From NCBI RefSeq assembly GCF_023155275.1, contig NZ_JALMUV010000053.1, positions 1 to 51,582 of the forward strand: a stretch of 51,582 bases of DNA. The letters run 5' to 3'. Made by a program: the position numbers and the translations under genes. The notes under the pieces are model-generated. The model saw nothing but the letters and a program-made list of their open reading frames with translations. It was not told the DNA's origin and did no database searches. Positions 31,483 to 38,704 of this stretch are shown in pieces; position 1 is the first letter of the stretch, and each line of letters opens with the position of its first letter. This stretch comes from Streptomyces rhizoryzae. Lineage in GTDB: Bacteria > Actinomycetota > Actinomycetes > Streptomycetales > Streptomycetaceae.

Positions 31483-33858
31483 GTGTTCCCTTCAAGAACC
31501 CTCCGCAGATCCCTGCTCACCGCCGCGACAGCGGTGGCGCTCTGCGTCACGGCAGCCGGAACCGGATACCCGGCGAGCCCCTCCCCCGCCCCGCGCGCCA
31601 CCGCCGCGTCCCCCCACCCGGCCGCCTTCGCCGGCCCGGCGGCCGCCGCCCCCACCCCGCACGACAAGGTCGACCGCCTGGCCAAGGCACCCACGACGCC
31701 GGCCCCGCGCATACCGGGCCCCGGCGGGCTCACCACCAGCCGCGTCCCCGGCCCCCACCCGACCGGGACCAAGGCCAGGACCACGGCCCCGGCACCGCAC
31801 GCCACGCTCGGCAAGACCGCCGTCCCGTGCACCCTCGACGGCATCACGGGCCTCTCCCCCCAGCAGTTCACCGACTTCCTCGCCGCCCCCGAGGTCAGCG
31901 CCGACGGCTGTCTGCGCACCCTGATCTGGACCTGGGACCAGCGCCTGGCGCCCGTCATGTCGAAGGACCACATCCAGGCCGTCGCGCACCGCATCGGCCA
32001 ACTCGCCGCCTCCCACGACGGCCGGAACGGCACCCACCTGCTGGAGATGTTCACCTACCTCCACGCGGTCGCCTACCTGGGCTTCTCCCACCCGGAGGTC
32101 GGCCTCACCGACCCGGCGGCCCTGGACGCCATGCGCCGGGCCGTCGACGCCTTCGGCGCGGCCGGCCACACCTTCGACACCACCCGCAGCAACGCCGAGA
32201 CGCTCCGCGAGGCCCTTTACGCGGCCAGCGCCAAGGGCCTGCGCCAGTACCAACTCCCGCTGGTCAAACGGGTCCTGGCCACCATGGGGCCGGACCGCCC
32301 GGACACCGCCACGGACCCCTCCTGGGGCGGCGCCGCCCTCGCCGCCCTCTCCGTGCAGTACCTCGGCGTCTACCCGGGCAACCAGGACACCGCCTTCCAC
32401 GACGCGGTCGTGGCCGACCCGTCCTACCGCGCCGCCTTCAAGGCGTTCGCCGGCTACACCCACCTCAAGGACACCGCCAACGCCTGGGTGGCGCGCGACG
32501 CGGTCAGCGAGTACGGCCGCATCGGGCAGATCGACCGGCTGCACGACGAGATCGTCGCCGGCCTCGGCCCGGTCCTGGACACCACCGCCCGCACCTTCGG
32601 TGCGTACAGCGCTCCGTGGGCCAAGGCGGCCACCTGGCTGATCGAGTTCGACGCCTGCGCACCGCACCAGGTCTGCCGCGCGGACATCGAGCGGCACCTC
32701 TTCCCGCAGACCTACACCTACGGCAAGGACGGGACGGACGGCATCACGGTCCGCACCGCCCTCGACCGCGGCACCGTCGACCAGCTCTACTACGCCGGCA
32801 AGCAGGTCAAGGCGCAGTTCCACCGGGTGCTCGGCACCGAGCAGCCGCTGGCGGGCGACACCAACTCCACCCTGCACATCGTGCTGTACGCCTCCCGCGC
32901 CGACTACGAGAACTTCCAGCCGCTGCTGACCGGCCTGAGCACCAGCAACGGCGGCATCTACATCGAGCAGGGCGCCACCTTCTACACCTACCAGCGCCGC
33001 GTCCCGCAGGACTCCAGCCTCACGCTCGAAGAGCTCTTCCGGCACGAGTACACGCACTACCTCAACGGCCGCTGGGCGGTGCCCGGGTCGTTCGGCGAAG
33101 GCCCGTGGTACCAGGGCGACCGGACCACGGCGATGGACGAGGGCACCGCCGAGTTCTTCGACGGCAGCACCCGTGACGACGGCATCAAGGTCCGCAAGTC
33201 ACTGGTGCGGGGCATCATCGCCGACACCGCGAACGGCGGCCCGCGCATGACCGTCGACCAGCTCCTGCACGCCACGTACGACGGGGACGGCTTCCGCTTC
33301 TACGACTACGCGGGCACGTTCTTCGAGTTCCTGTGGTCCGCACACCCCTCGCTGCTCAAGGAGATGTACCGGGACCTGCGGGCCGACGACCCGGCGGCCT
33401 TCGACGCCTGGCGCACCCGCCTCGGCAGGGACCAGGGCCTCCAGCGGGAGTACGACGCGTTCCTCGACACCAGCATCGCCCATGTCGACGACCTCTTCGT
33501 CCCCGACACCCGGCACGTCCCGCTCGCCGAGCTGGCCGACAGCACGCCCGACCAGGTCCGCGCCTCCTTCGCCCGGAGCACCTACACCAACCCCGACGAG
33601 TGCTTCGCCTCCGGCTCGCCGGACCGTCCGCGCTTCACCTGCAACGGCCGCATCACGGCGAACCTCGCCGACGCCGGCAACGCCGACAAGGTCTTCAAGG
33701 ACATGTCCGAGACCGTCGACTTCTTCCTCCTGGACCGGGCCGCCGGCGGCGACAACAACCTCACCGACATGAACTGCTCCTTCGGCGAGGTCGCCATCTG
33801 GTCCAACGGCCGCGCGGGCACGTCCCCGTTCCACTGCGAGGGCCCGCTGCGCAACTGA
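31483..33858 (+). CDS. secreted M9-family microbial collagenase
   Basis: A 791-residue exported metalloprotease. The signal peptide is residues 1 to about 30 (Arg-rich, then LLTAATAVALCVTAAG), followed by an Ala/Pro-rich linker to about 105. A helical activator-like region follows (about 110-400), then the peptidase domain with zinc motif HEYTH (H521, E522, H525) and third ligand E553 in MDEGTAEFF. The 32-residue spacing from the first histidine to that glutamate is the one I know from clostridial ColG. The C-terminal about 120 residues carry cysteines and no PKD or collagen-binding domain. GTG 31483 was chosen because CAGGAGAG precedes it. It supplies hydroxyproline-rich peptides to the adjacent pathway. 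Confidence 0.9.
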   Translation: MFPSRTLRRSLLTAATAVALCVTAAGTGYPASPSPAPRATAASPHPAAFAGPAAAAPTPHDKVDRLAKAPTTPAPRIPGPGGLTTSRVPGPHPTGTKARTTAPAPHATLGKTAVPCTLDGITGLSPQQFTDFLAAPEVSADGCLRTLIWTWDQRLAPVMSKDHIQAVAHRIGQLAASHDGRNGTHLLEMFTYLHAVAYLGFSHPEVGLTDPAALDAMRRAVDAFGAAGHTFDTTRSNAETLREALYAASAKGLRQYQLPLVKRVLATMGPDRPDTATDPSWGGAALAALSVQYLGVYPGNQDTAFHDAVVADPSYRAAFKAFAGYTHLKDTANAWVARDAVSEYGRIGQIDRLHDEIVAGLGPVLDTTARTFGAYSAPWAKAATWLIEFDACAPHQVCRADIERHLFPQTYTYGKDGTDGITVRTALDRGTVDQLYYAGKQVKAQFHRVLGTEQPLAGDTNSTLHIVLYASRADYENFQPLLTGLSTSNGGIYIEQGATFYTYQRRVPQDSSLTLEELFRHEYTHYLNGRWAVPGSFGEGPWYQGDRTTAMDEGTAEFFDGSTRDDGIKVRKSLVRGIIADTANGGPRMTVDQLLHATYDGDGFRFYDYAGTFFEFLWSAHPSLLKEMYRDLRADDPAAFDAWRTRLGRDQGLQREYDAFLDTSIAHVDDLFVPDTRHVPLAELADSTPDQVRASFARSTYTNPDECFASGSPDRPRFTCNGRITANLADAGNADKVFKDMSETVDFFLLDRAAGGDNNLTDMNCSFGEVAIWSNGRAGTSPFHCEGPLRN

Positions 33859-33900
33859 CCGGCCGGTCCCGGTCCGCGGTGCCCGGCGTCCCGCCGCGGC

Positions 33901-33951
33901 GGCAGCCCACCCCCGACCGCCGGCCCACGGGCCGGCCGGGGGTGGGCTGCC
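33901..33951. terminator. long hairpin terminator between convergent genes
   Basis: A perfect 15-bp outer stem (33901-33915 with 33937-33951) encloses a further 7-bp stem (33920-33926 with 33929-33935). It sits 43 bases after the collagenase stop and 46 bases beyond the end of the convergent gene at 33998, so it can serve both. Confidence 0.8.
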
Positions 33952-33997
33952 GGACCGGCAGGCGGGCCCGGCCGTCCCCCGCTCCGCGGCGCGCTCC

Positions 33998-34306
33998 CTA
34001 CTCCACCGCGTACAGCAGCCGGTACTCGGCCCCGTCCGCCCGGAAGCGCAGGCAGCGCTCACCGGGCGTATCCGTGATCCGCTGCTCCCCGAACCCGCCG
34101 TCCCCGCCCGGGACACCGGCCTCACCCAGGGAGACGGCGATGGTCCCGGTGAAATCGCAGTCGTACTTGACGGTGACCATCCGGTCCCCCGGCACCGTGC
34201 CGTTCCACACGGTGCCGCGGTCCTGGACGATGAGCCTCGGCTCACCGGAGCCGCTCCAGCCCTCCGTCGTGACGCGCGTGAGCTTCTCCAGATACAGCTT
34301 GGCCAT
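33998..34306 (-). CDS. small conserved hypothetical beta-rich protein
   Basis: A 102-residue protein, MAKLYLEKLTRVTTEGWSGS..., with alternating strands and a final RFRADGAEYRLLYAVE. The opening K-L-x-x-L-x-x-x-T-x-E-x-W resembles small C2-like beta-sandwich proteins of actinomycetes that have no known function. There is no signal peptide and no catalytic motif. The start is a good ATG at 34306, about 90 bases from the VOC gene upstream on the same strand. Confidence 0.65.
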   Translation of the reverse strand: MAKLYLEKLTRVTTEGWSGSGEPRLIVQDRGTVWNGTVPGDRMVTVKYDCDFTGTIAVSLGEAGVPGGDGGFGEQRITDTPGERCLRFRADGAEYRLLYAVE

Positions 34307-34392
34307 ACCGTCCCCTGGGCAGGATCCTTCTCGACGCCGCCCATCCTGCCGAGCCCCGATAAACGATCACTAAATGAACGCCCGGCGAAGGC

Positions 34393-34827
34393 TCAGTCGA
34401 GACAGAACTCGTTGCCCTCGACGTCCTGCATCGCGATGCACGACTCGTTCTCCTCATCGGCGAGGAGCACCTGGACGCAGGTCGCGCCGAGCGCTTCCAG
34501 CCGAGCGCACTCCGCCTTGAGCGCGGCCAGGCGCTCCTCCCCCACCAGCCCGGTACCGACCCGCACGTCGAGGTGCATTCGGTTCTTGACCGCCTTGCCT
34601 TCGGGTACGCGCTGGAAGAACAGCCGCGGCCCCTCGCCCGAGGGATCGCTGCACGCGAACGCGGCACCCTGACGATCGGCCGGCAGCGAGCGATCGTAGG
34701 CGTCCCAGGTGGCGAACCCCGCCGGTGGCGGCGGCACGACGTACCCCAGCACCTCGCACCAGAAACGGGCGACGCGCTCCGGTTCCGCGCAGTCGAAGGT
34801 GACTTGGAATTTCCTGACCGGTGACAT
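34393..34827 (-). CDS. VOC (glyoxalase/bleomycin-resistance) family protein
   Basis: A 144-residue protein of paired beta-alpha-beta modules: KFQVTFDCAEPERVARFWCEVLGYV, then RMHLDVRV, and the closing MQDVEGNEFCLD with the typical D-x-x-GNEF metal/strand motif. The histidine in MHLDV and glutamate in GNEFC could bind metal. Such actinomycete proteins are numerous and mostly uncharacterised; binding or conversion of a small electrophile or antibiotic is possible. Monocistronic. Confidence 0.85.
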   Translation of the reverse strand: MSPVRKFQVTFDCAEPERVARFWCEVLGYVVPPPPAGFATWDAYDRSLPADRQGAAFACSDPSGEGPRLFFQRVPEGKAVKNRMHLDVRVGTGLVGEERLAALKAECARLEALGATCVQVLLADEENESCIAMQDVEGNEFCLD

Positions 34828-35005
34828 CGGCGCACCATAGCAGGGGCATCCGCGGCCCCTCTTCCGCTTTTCCCCCTACCGGGGCCCCGCCCGCCGGTGT
34901 ACACCGGGACGCTGGGGACGACGGTCCTCTGGGATGCCGACGAGCGCAGGGCGGAGGACGACCGCCACCGCGGCTGCGGTCCTCGGGCGCCCTTGAGGGC
35001 GACCG

Positions 35006-35035
35006 CACCGCGAGGCCCGAGGCGCCCTCGCGGTG
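35006..35035. terminator. 10-bp stem hairpin downstream of lpdA
   Basis: A perfect 10-bp stem (35006-35015 with 35026-35035) with a 10-base loop lies 84 bases past the end of the minus-strand dehydrogenase gene, in a 291-base gap with no gene. It is probably the terminator of lpdA; there is no T-run. Confidence 0.5.
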
Positions 35036-35118
35036 TTCCCGGTCAATCCGGATGCCGAGAACTGCGTCGGGACAGGATCCGGTAAACCCCCATCGGCGCA
35101 GGTCAACGCGCTGGTCGC

Positions 35119-36519
35119 TCACATATTGATCATGTGGCCCGCGAGTCCGTGGACGGCCTCCTGGATCGCCTCGCCGAGGGTCGGGTGGCCGTGTACGTTG
35201 CGCGCCACCTCGTGGACCGTCAGGTCCCACTTCTGCGCCAGGGTCAACTCGGGGAGCAGTTCGGTCACTTCGGGGCCGATGAGGTGCGCGCCGAGGATCT
35301 CGCCGTAGCGGGCGTCGCTGATGAGCTTGGCGAAGCCCGCCGTCTCGCCGAGCCCGTGCGCCTTGGCGTTGGCGGTGAACGGGAAAGTGGCCACCCGGAC
35401 GTCGAAGCCCTGCTCGCGGGCCTGCGCCTCGGTCCAGCCGAAGCTGGCGATCTGCGGCTGGCAGAACGTCACGCGCGGGATCATGAGGTAGTCCAGTTCC
35501 ATGGTCTCCGCGCCGGCGATGGTCTCCGCCGCGACCACCCCCATCGCCTCGGCGGCGTGCGCCAGCATCAGCTTGGCCGTGACGTCGCCGATGGCGAAGA
35601 GGTGCGGCACGCTCGTCCGGCACCGGCCGTCGATGTCGATGGCACCGCGGTCGGTCAGCCGGATGCCGGTGTTCTCCAGGCCGAAGCCGGTGATCCGCGG
35701 CTGGAAGCCGATGGCCTGGAGCACCTTGTCGGTCTCCAGGGTCTGCCGCTGGCCGCCCGTGGTGACCGTGACCCGCACCTTCTCCCCGGAGTCGTCGATC
35801 CCCTCGACGCGGGTGGACGGCAGCACGTTGATGCCCAACTTGCGGTAACGGCGGGCGAGTTCCGCCGAGACGTCCTCGTCCTCCAGCGGCACGACCCGGT
35901 CGAGGAACTCCACCAGGGTGACCTCGACGCCGTAGTTGCGCAGGACGTAGGCGAACTCCACCCCGATGGCGCCGGCCCCGGCGATCAGGATGCTGCGCGG
36001 CAGCTCGTCGGAGAGGATCTGCTCCTCGTACGTCACCACCCGGCGGCTGAGCGACGTGCCGGGCAGCAGCCGGGTGACCGAACCGGTGGCGATGACGGCG
36101 TGGTCGAACGAGAGGGACTCGGTCCGGCCGTCGCCCAGGGTGACGTGCAGGGTGTGCGGGTCGATGAAGGTGCCGACGCCCTCGAACTGGACGATCTTGT
36201 TCTTCTTCATCAGGAAGTGCACGCCCCTGGCGCGCCCCTCGGCCACCTTGCGGCTGCGCAGGTACGCCTCGCGGTAGTCGAAGGTGACCTGCCCGTCCAC
36301 CCGCATCCCGAAGGTCTTCGCCTCGCGGCCCACGATATGGGCGATCTCGGCGTTGCGGAGCAGCGCCTTCGAGGGGACGCAGCCGATGTTGAGGCAGACC
36401 CCGCCCCAGTACTTGGCCTCGACGATCGCCGTGCGCAGCCCGAGCTGGGCGGCCCGGATGGCCGCGACATACCCTCCGGGGCCCGCGCCCAGGACGACGA
36501 CGTCAAAGTGTCCGCTCAT
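35119..36519 (-). CDS. lpdA: dihydrolipoyl dehydrogenase
   Basis: A 466-residue flavin disulfide oxidoreductase. It has the FAD motif VVVLGAGPGGYVAAIRAAQ, the redox disulfide GGVCLNIGCVPSK, the NAD fold ILIAGAGAIGVEFAYVL, the second FAD block HLFAIGDVTAKLMLAHAA, and the C-terminal His-Glu pair in HGHPTLGEAIQEA used by the partner active site. It regenerates lipoyl groups of 2-oxo-acid dehydrogenase complexes or the glycine system. It stands alone, with no E1/E2 genes next to it, as common in Streptomyces. ATG 36519 was chosen at MSGHFD; extensions upstream are low-complexity. Confidence 0.92.
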   Translation of the reverse strand: MSGHFDVVVLGAGPGGYVAAIRAAQLGLRTAIVEAKYWGGVCLNIGCVPSKALLRNAEIAHIVGREAKTFGMRVDGQVTFDYREAYLRSRKVAEGRARGVHFLMKKNKIVQFEGVGTFIDPHTLHVTLGDGRTESLSFDHAVIATGSVTRLLPGTSLSRRVVTYEEQILSDELPRSILIAGAGAIGVEFAYVLRNYGVEVTLVEFLDRVVPLEDEDVSAELARRYRKLGINVLPSTRVEGIDDSGEKVRVTVTTGGQRQTLETDKVLQAIGFQPRITGFGLENTGIRLTDRGAIDIDGRCRTSVPHLFAIGDVTAKLMLAHAAEAMGVVAAETIAGAETMELDYLMIPRVTFCQPQIASFGWTEAQAREQGFDVRVATFPFTANAKAHGLGETAGFAKLISDARYGEILGAHLIGPEVTELLPELTLAQKWDLTVHEVARNVHGHPTLGEAIQEAVHGLAGHMINM

Positions 36520-36718
36520 GAGCGGCAGCCTAGGTCCGGGGGGTCCGCTCCGCAGCGCGTCGCGGTCCAGGCGGGGGGAGGGACCGGGCGCGCGGGGCAC
36601 CCGCCCCGCGACCGGCCGGCGGCCCGGCCGCCCCGGGCCCCGACCGCTCGCGGCCTCGACTCGATCCTTCAAGTAGTGCACCAGGGCGGCGCCCCATGCC
36701 CGAGCTCCCCACCGCTAA

Positions 36719-36727
36719 CCTTCAAGG
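36719..36727. promoter_or_regulatory. CCTTCAAGG palindrome in the lpdA/MerR divergent region
   Basis: A 9-bp palindrome CCTTCAAGG in the context TAACCTTCAAGGCA lies 65 bases before the double-MerR gene. A partial copy, CCTTCAAG, is at 36666-36673. MerR-type regulators often bind such AACCTTC-like palindromes in the promoter spacer. Candidate autoregulatory site only. Confidence 0.3.
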
Positions 36728-36791
36728 CACAGCGTGCGGAGGAGTGGGGGGCCGGTGACGGCGCACCCGCGCGGCGGAAGGGTGGGCGAGG

Positions 36792-37565
36792 ATGGCGGGG
36801 AAGCGGGCGCAGGGGAACCTCCGGCCGATCGATCTGGCGCGGCTGGCGGGCGTATCGACCCAGCTGATCCGGAATTACGAGGACGACGGGGTGCTGCCGC
36901 CGGTCCCCCGCTCCCCGACCGGGTACCGCCGCTACACCGCCCGGCACCGTGCCGCGGTCCTGACCTACCGCGCGCTCGCGCGGGGCTACGGGCGCCCGGC
37001 CGCGCAGGCGGTGATGCGGGCGGTGCACGCCGGACGGGTGCCGGAGGCGCTGGCCCTGATCGACGCCGGCCATGCCGAGCTGCACGAGGAACGGCAGTCC
37101 CTCCAGGAGGTGGAACGGGCCCTGGACGGCCTCGCGGCCCACCGTCCGGAACCGGCCGGTCCGGGCATCCGGTTCCCGCTGCGCATCGGGGAGGTCGCCG
37201 CCCGCTTGGGGGTGCGCACCTCGGCGCTGCGGGTGTGGGAGTCCGCCGGGCTGCTGGCGCCGGAGCGGGAGGCGGCCACCGGGTACCGCTGGTTCGGCGC
37301 GGCGGAGGTGCGGGACGCCCGGCTGATCCAGCTGCTGCGGCGCAGCCACTACCCGCTGCCGCAGATCCGGACGGTGCTGGACGGACTGCGGCGGACCGGC
37401 AGCAGTGCGGCCCTGCGCGCCGTCCTGGCCCGGCGCGCGGCGGAACTGACCGAGCGGTCCCGGGCCATGCTCGACGGATCGGGCCGACTGCACGCCTATC
37501 TGGCGGACGCGGCCGGGCCGGGGGATGCCTCGTCCGAGTCGGCGGGTCCCGGTCCCGCGGCCTGA
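36792..37565 (+). CDS. TioE-type regulator with two MerR helix-turn-helix domains
   Basis: A 257-residue protein with two separate MerR-like winged helices. The first is at about 11-50 (IDLARLAGVSTQLIRNYEDDGVLPP, then SPTGYRRYT). The second is at about 133-172 (RIGEVAARLGVRTSALRVWESAGLLAPE, then ATGYRWF). About 75 residues with a coiled-coil-like helix (AELHEERQSLQEVERALDGL) link them. Ordinary MerR proteins have one such domain and dimerise; the duplicated layout matches the TioE-type group. It is divergent from lpdA and lies 326 bases before the GntA-like gene, which it may control. Confidence 0.85.
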   Translation: MAGKRAQGNLRPIDLARLAGVSTQLIRNYEDDGVLPPVPRSPTGYRRYTARHRAAVLTYRALARGYGRPAAQAVMRAVHAGRVPEALALIDAGHAELHEERQSLQEVERALDGLAAHRPEPAGPGIRFPLRIGEVAARLGVRTSALRVWESAGLLAPEREAATGYRWFGAAEVRDARLIQLLRRSHYPLPQIRTVLDGLRRTGSSAALRAVLARRAAELTERSRAMLDGSGRLHAYLADAAGPGDASSESAGPGPAA

Positions 37566-37891
37566 ACGGCGGCCTCCGCGACCGCCCCGGCCGCGCCGGA
37601 CGGCCCACCCCACCTCGCCCCAGGCCACTTTCGGCCACCTACCGCGGCCTGGGGCGGGACAAGCCGGGCCCGCCACCCCCGAGCCGCCGGCGTCCCGCCC
37701 AAGCAGGGCCGGCGGGGCACCGCGCACGCACCGCACACATCACCGCGCACCTCACCGACCAGTCCCCCGGCAGCTTTTGTCCGGTTCGGTCCTTGCCGTG
37801 GCGGCCTGGGCATCGCACTGTCGATCACGACAGCCGCCGATCTTCCCGGATACCCGCCCGCCACGACCACCTTCACCGATCAAGGTTCCCC
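37566..37891. other. 326-base intergenic region with a perfect palindrome
   Basis: Between the TioE-type gene and the GntA-like gene. It contains CTGTCGATCACGACAG (37818-37833), with 6-bp perfect arms around ATCA, 59 bases before the GntA-like start: a possible operator. No frame on either strand looks like a gene. Confidence 0.4.
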
Positions 37892-38623
37892 ATGACCGAA
37901 CCCCGCACCGCGGCGCACCGCGCCGCGTTGGAACACTTCATACAGACCCCCGAGTTCAGCTGCCTGGGCGCCCGCTCCGCCCTGCGGCGCGCGGGCCTCA
38001 CCCACCGGCACTACGGCGCACTGGGCGACCCGGAATCGGCCGAGCGGAACCACCGGGACGTCCTGGCGTATGTCACCGAGGTCCGGCCGCAGCTGTCGGC
38101 CCAGAGCTTCCGTACCTTCGTGGCGACCTTCGACGGGCCGGAAGGGCTCGACGAGGAGGCGTTCGAGGAGGTGCTGTGGCGGCACCTCCAGCTGATGCAC
38201 GACATCGACAGCCGCGACCACGGCGTGGAGACGGGTTCGACCTCCGACCCCACCCAGCCCCACTTCGGCTTCCACGTGGGCGGGATGTCGTTCTTCCTGG
38301 TCGGGATGCACCCCGGGGCGTCCCGGGCCAGCCGGCGTGCCCCGGTGCCGGCGATCGCCTTCAACTCCCTGGCGCAGTTCATGATGCTGGGCGAGAAGTT
38401 CTACTCGCTCCAGGACGCGATCCGGCGCCGCGAGGTGCGCGTCAACGGCTCCGTCAACCCGAGTTTCGTGGCGTACGAGTACGAGCAGCCGTCCCGGCAC
38501 TTCTCGGGGCGGTTCACCGAGCCGGACTGGACCTGCCCGTTCGCCTCCCGGCACGAGGCTGCCCCGGCGGTGGAGGGCCTCGCCGCACCGGCCGGCGGCG
38601 AGCCGATGCGGCCCCAGCGGTAG
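37892..38623 (+). CDS. YqcI/YcgG (GntA-like) heme-dependent N-hydroxylase family protein
   Basis: A 243-residue protein of the YqcI/YcgG family. Typical blocks are FSCLGARSALRRAGLTHRHYGALGD near the N-terminus, then HFGFHVGGMSFFLVGMHPGASRASRR, AFNSLAQF and GSVNPSFVAYEYEQPSRHFSGR. One characterised member, GntA of guanitoxin synthesis, N-hydroxylates a guanidine using heme. No other guanitoxin-type genes are nearby, so the substrate is open. ATG 37892 has only a weak AAGG upstream. A 21-bp hairpin terminator follows the stop. Confidence 0.8.
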   Translation: MTEPRTAAHRAALEHFIQTPEFSCLGARSALRRAGLTHRHYGALGDPESAERNHRDVLAYVTEVRPQLSAQSFRTFVATFDGPEGLDEEAFEEVLWRHLQLMHDIDSRDHGVETGSTSDPTQPHFGFHVGGMSFFLVGMHPGASRASRRAPVPAIAFNSLAQFMMLGEKFYSLQDAIRRREVRVNGSVNPSFVAYEYEQPSRHFSGRFTEPDWTCPFASRHEAAPAVEGLAAPAGGEPMRPQR

Positions 38624-38639
38624 CCGACTCCCGGCCCCG

Positions 38640-38690
38640 GGTACGGGCGAGGGCCCGGCGGACGACAGTCGCCGGGCCCTCGCCCGTACC
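38640..38690. terminator. 21-bp perfect stem terminator
   Basis: 38640-38660 pairs perfectly with 38670-38690 around a 9-base loop. It lies 16 bases after the GntA-like gene and 14 bases beyond the end of the convergent exporter gene, so it is a bidirectional terminator. It is the longest perfect hairpin I found in the window. Confidence 0.85.
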
Positions 38691-38704
38691 GTTGGCGGCG
38701 GGTG

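Noticed and set aside
34828..35118. Small genes in the 291-base gap after lpdA
   Set aside because: The frames on either strand lack start signals and resemble nothing; the only structure is the hairpin at 35006-35035.
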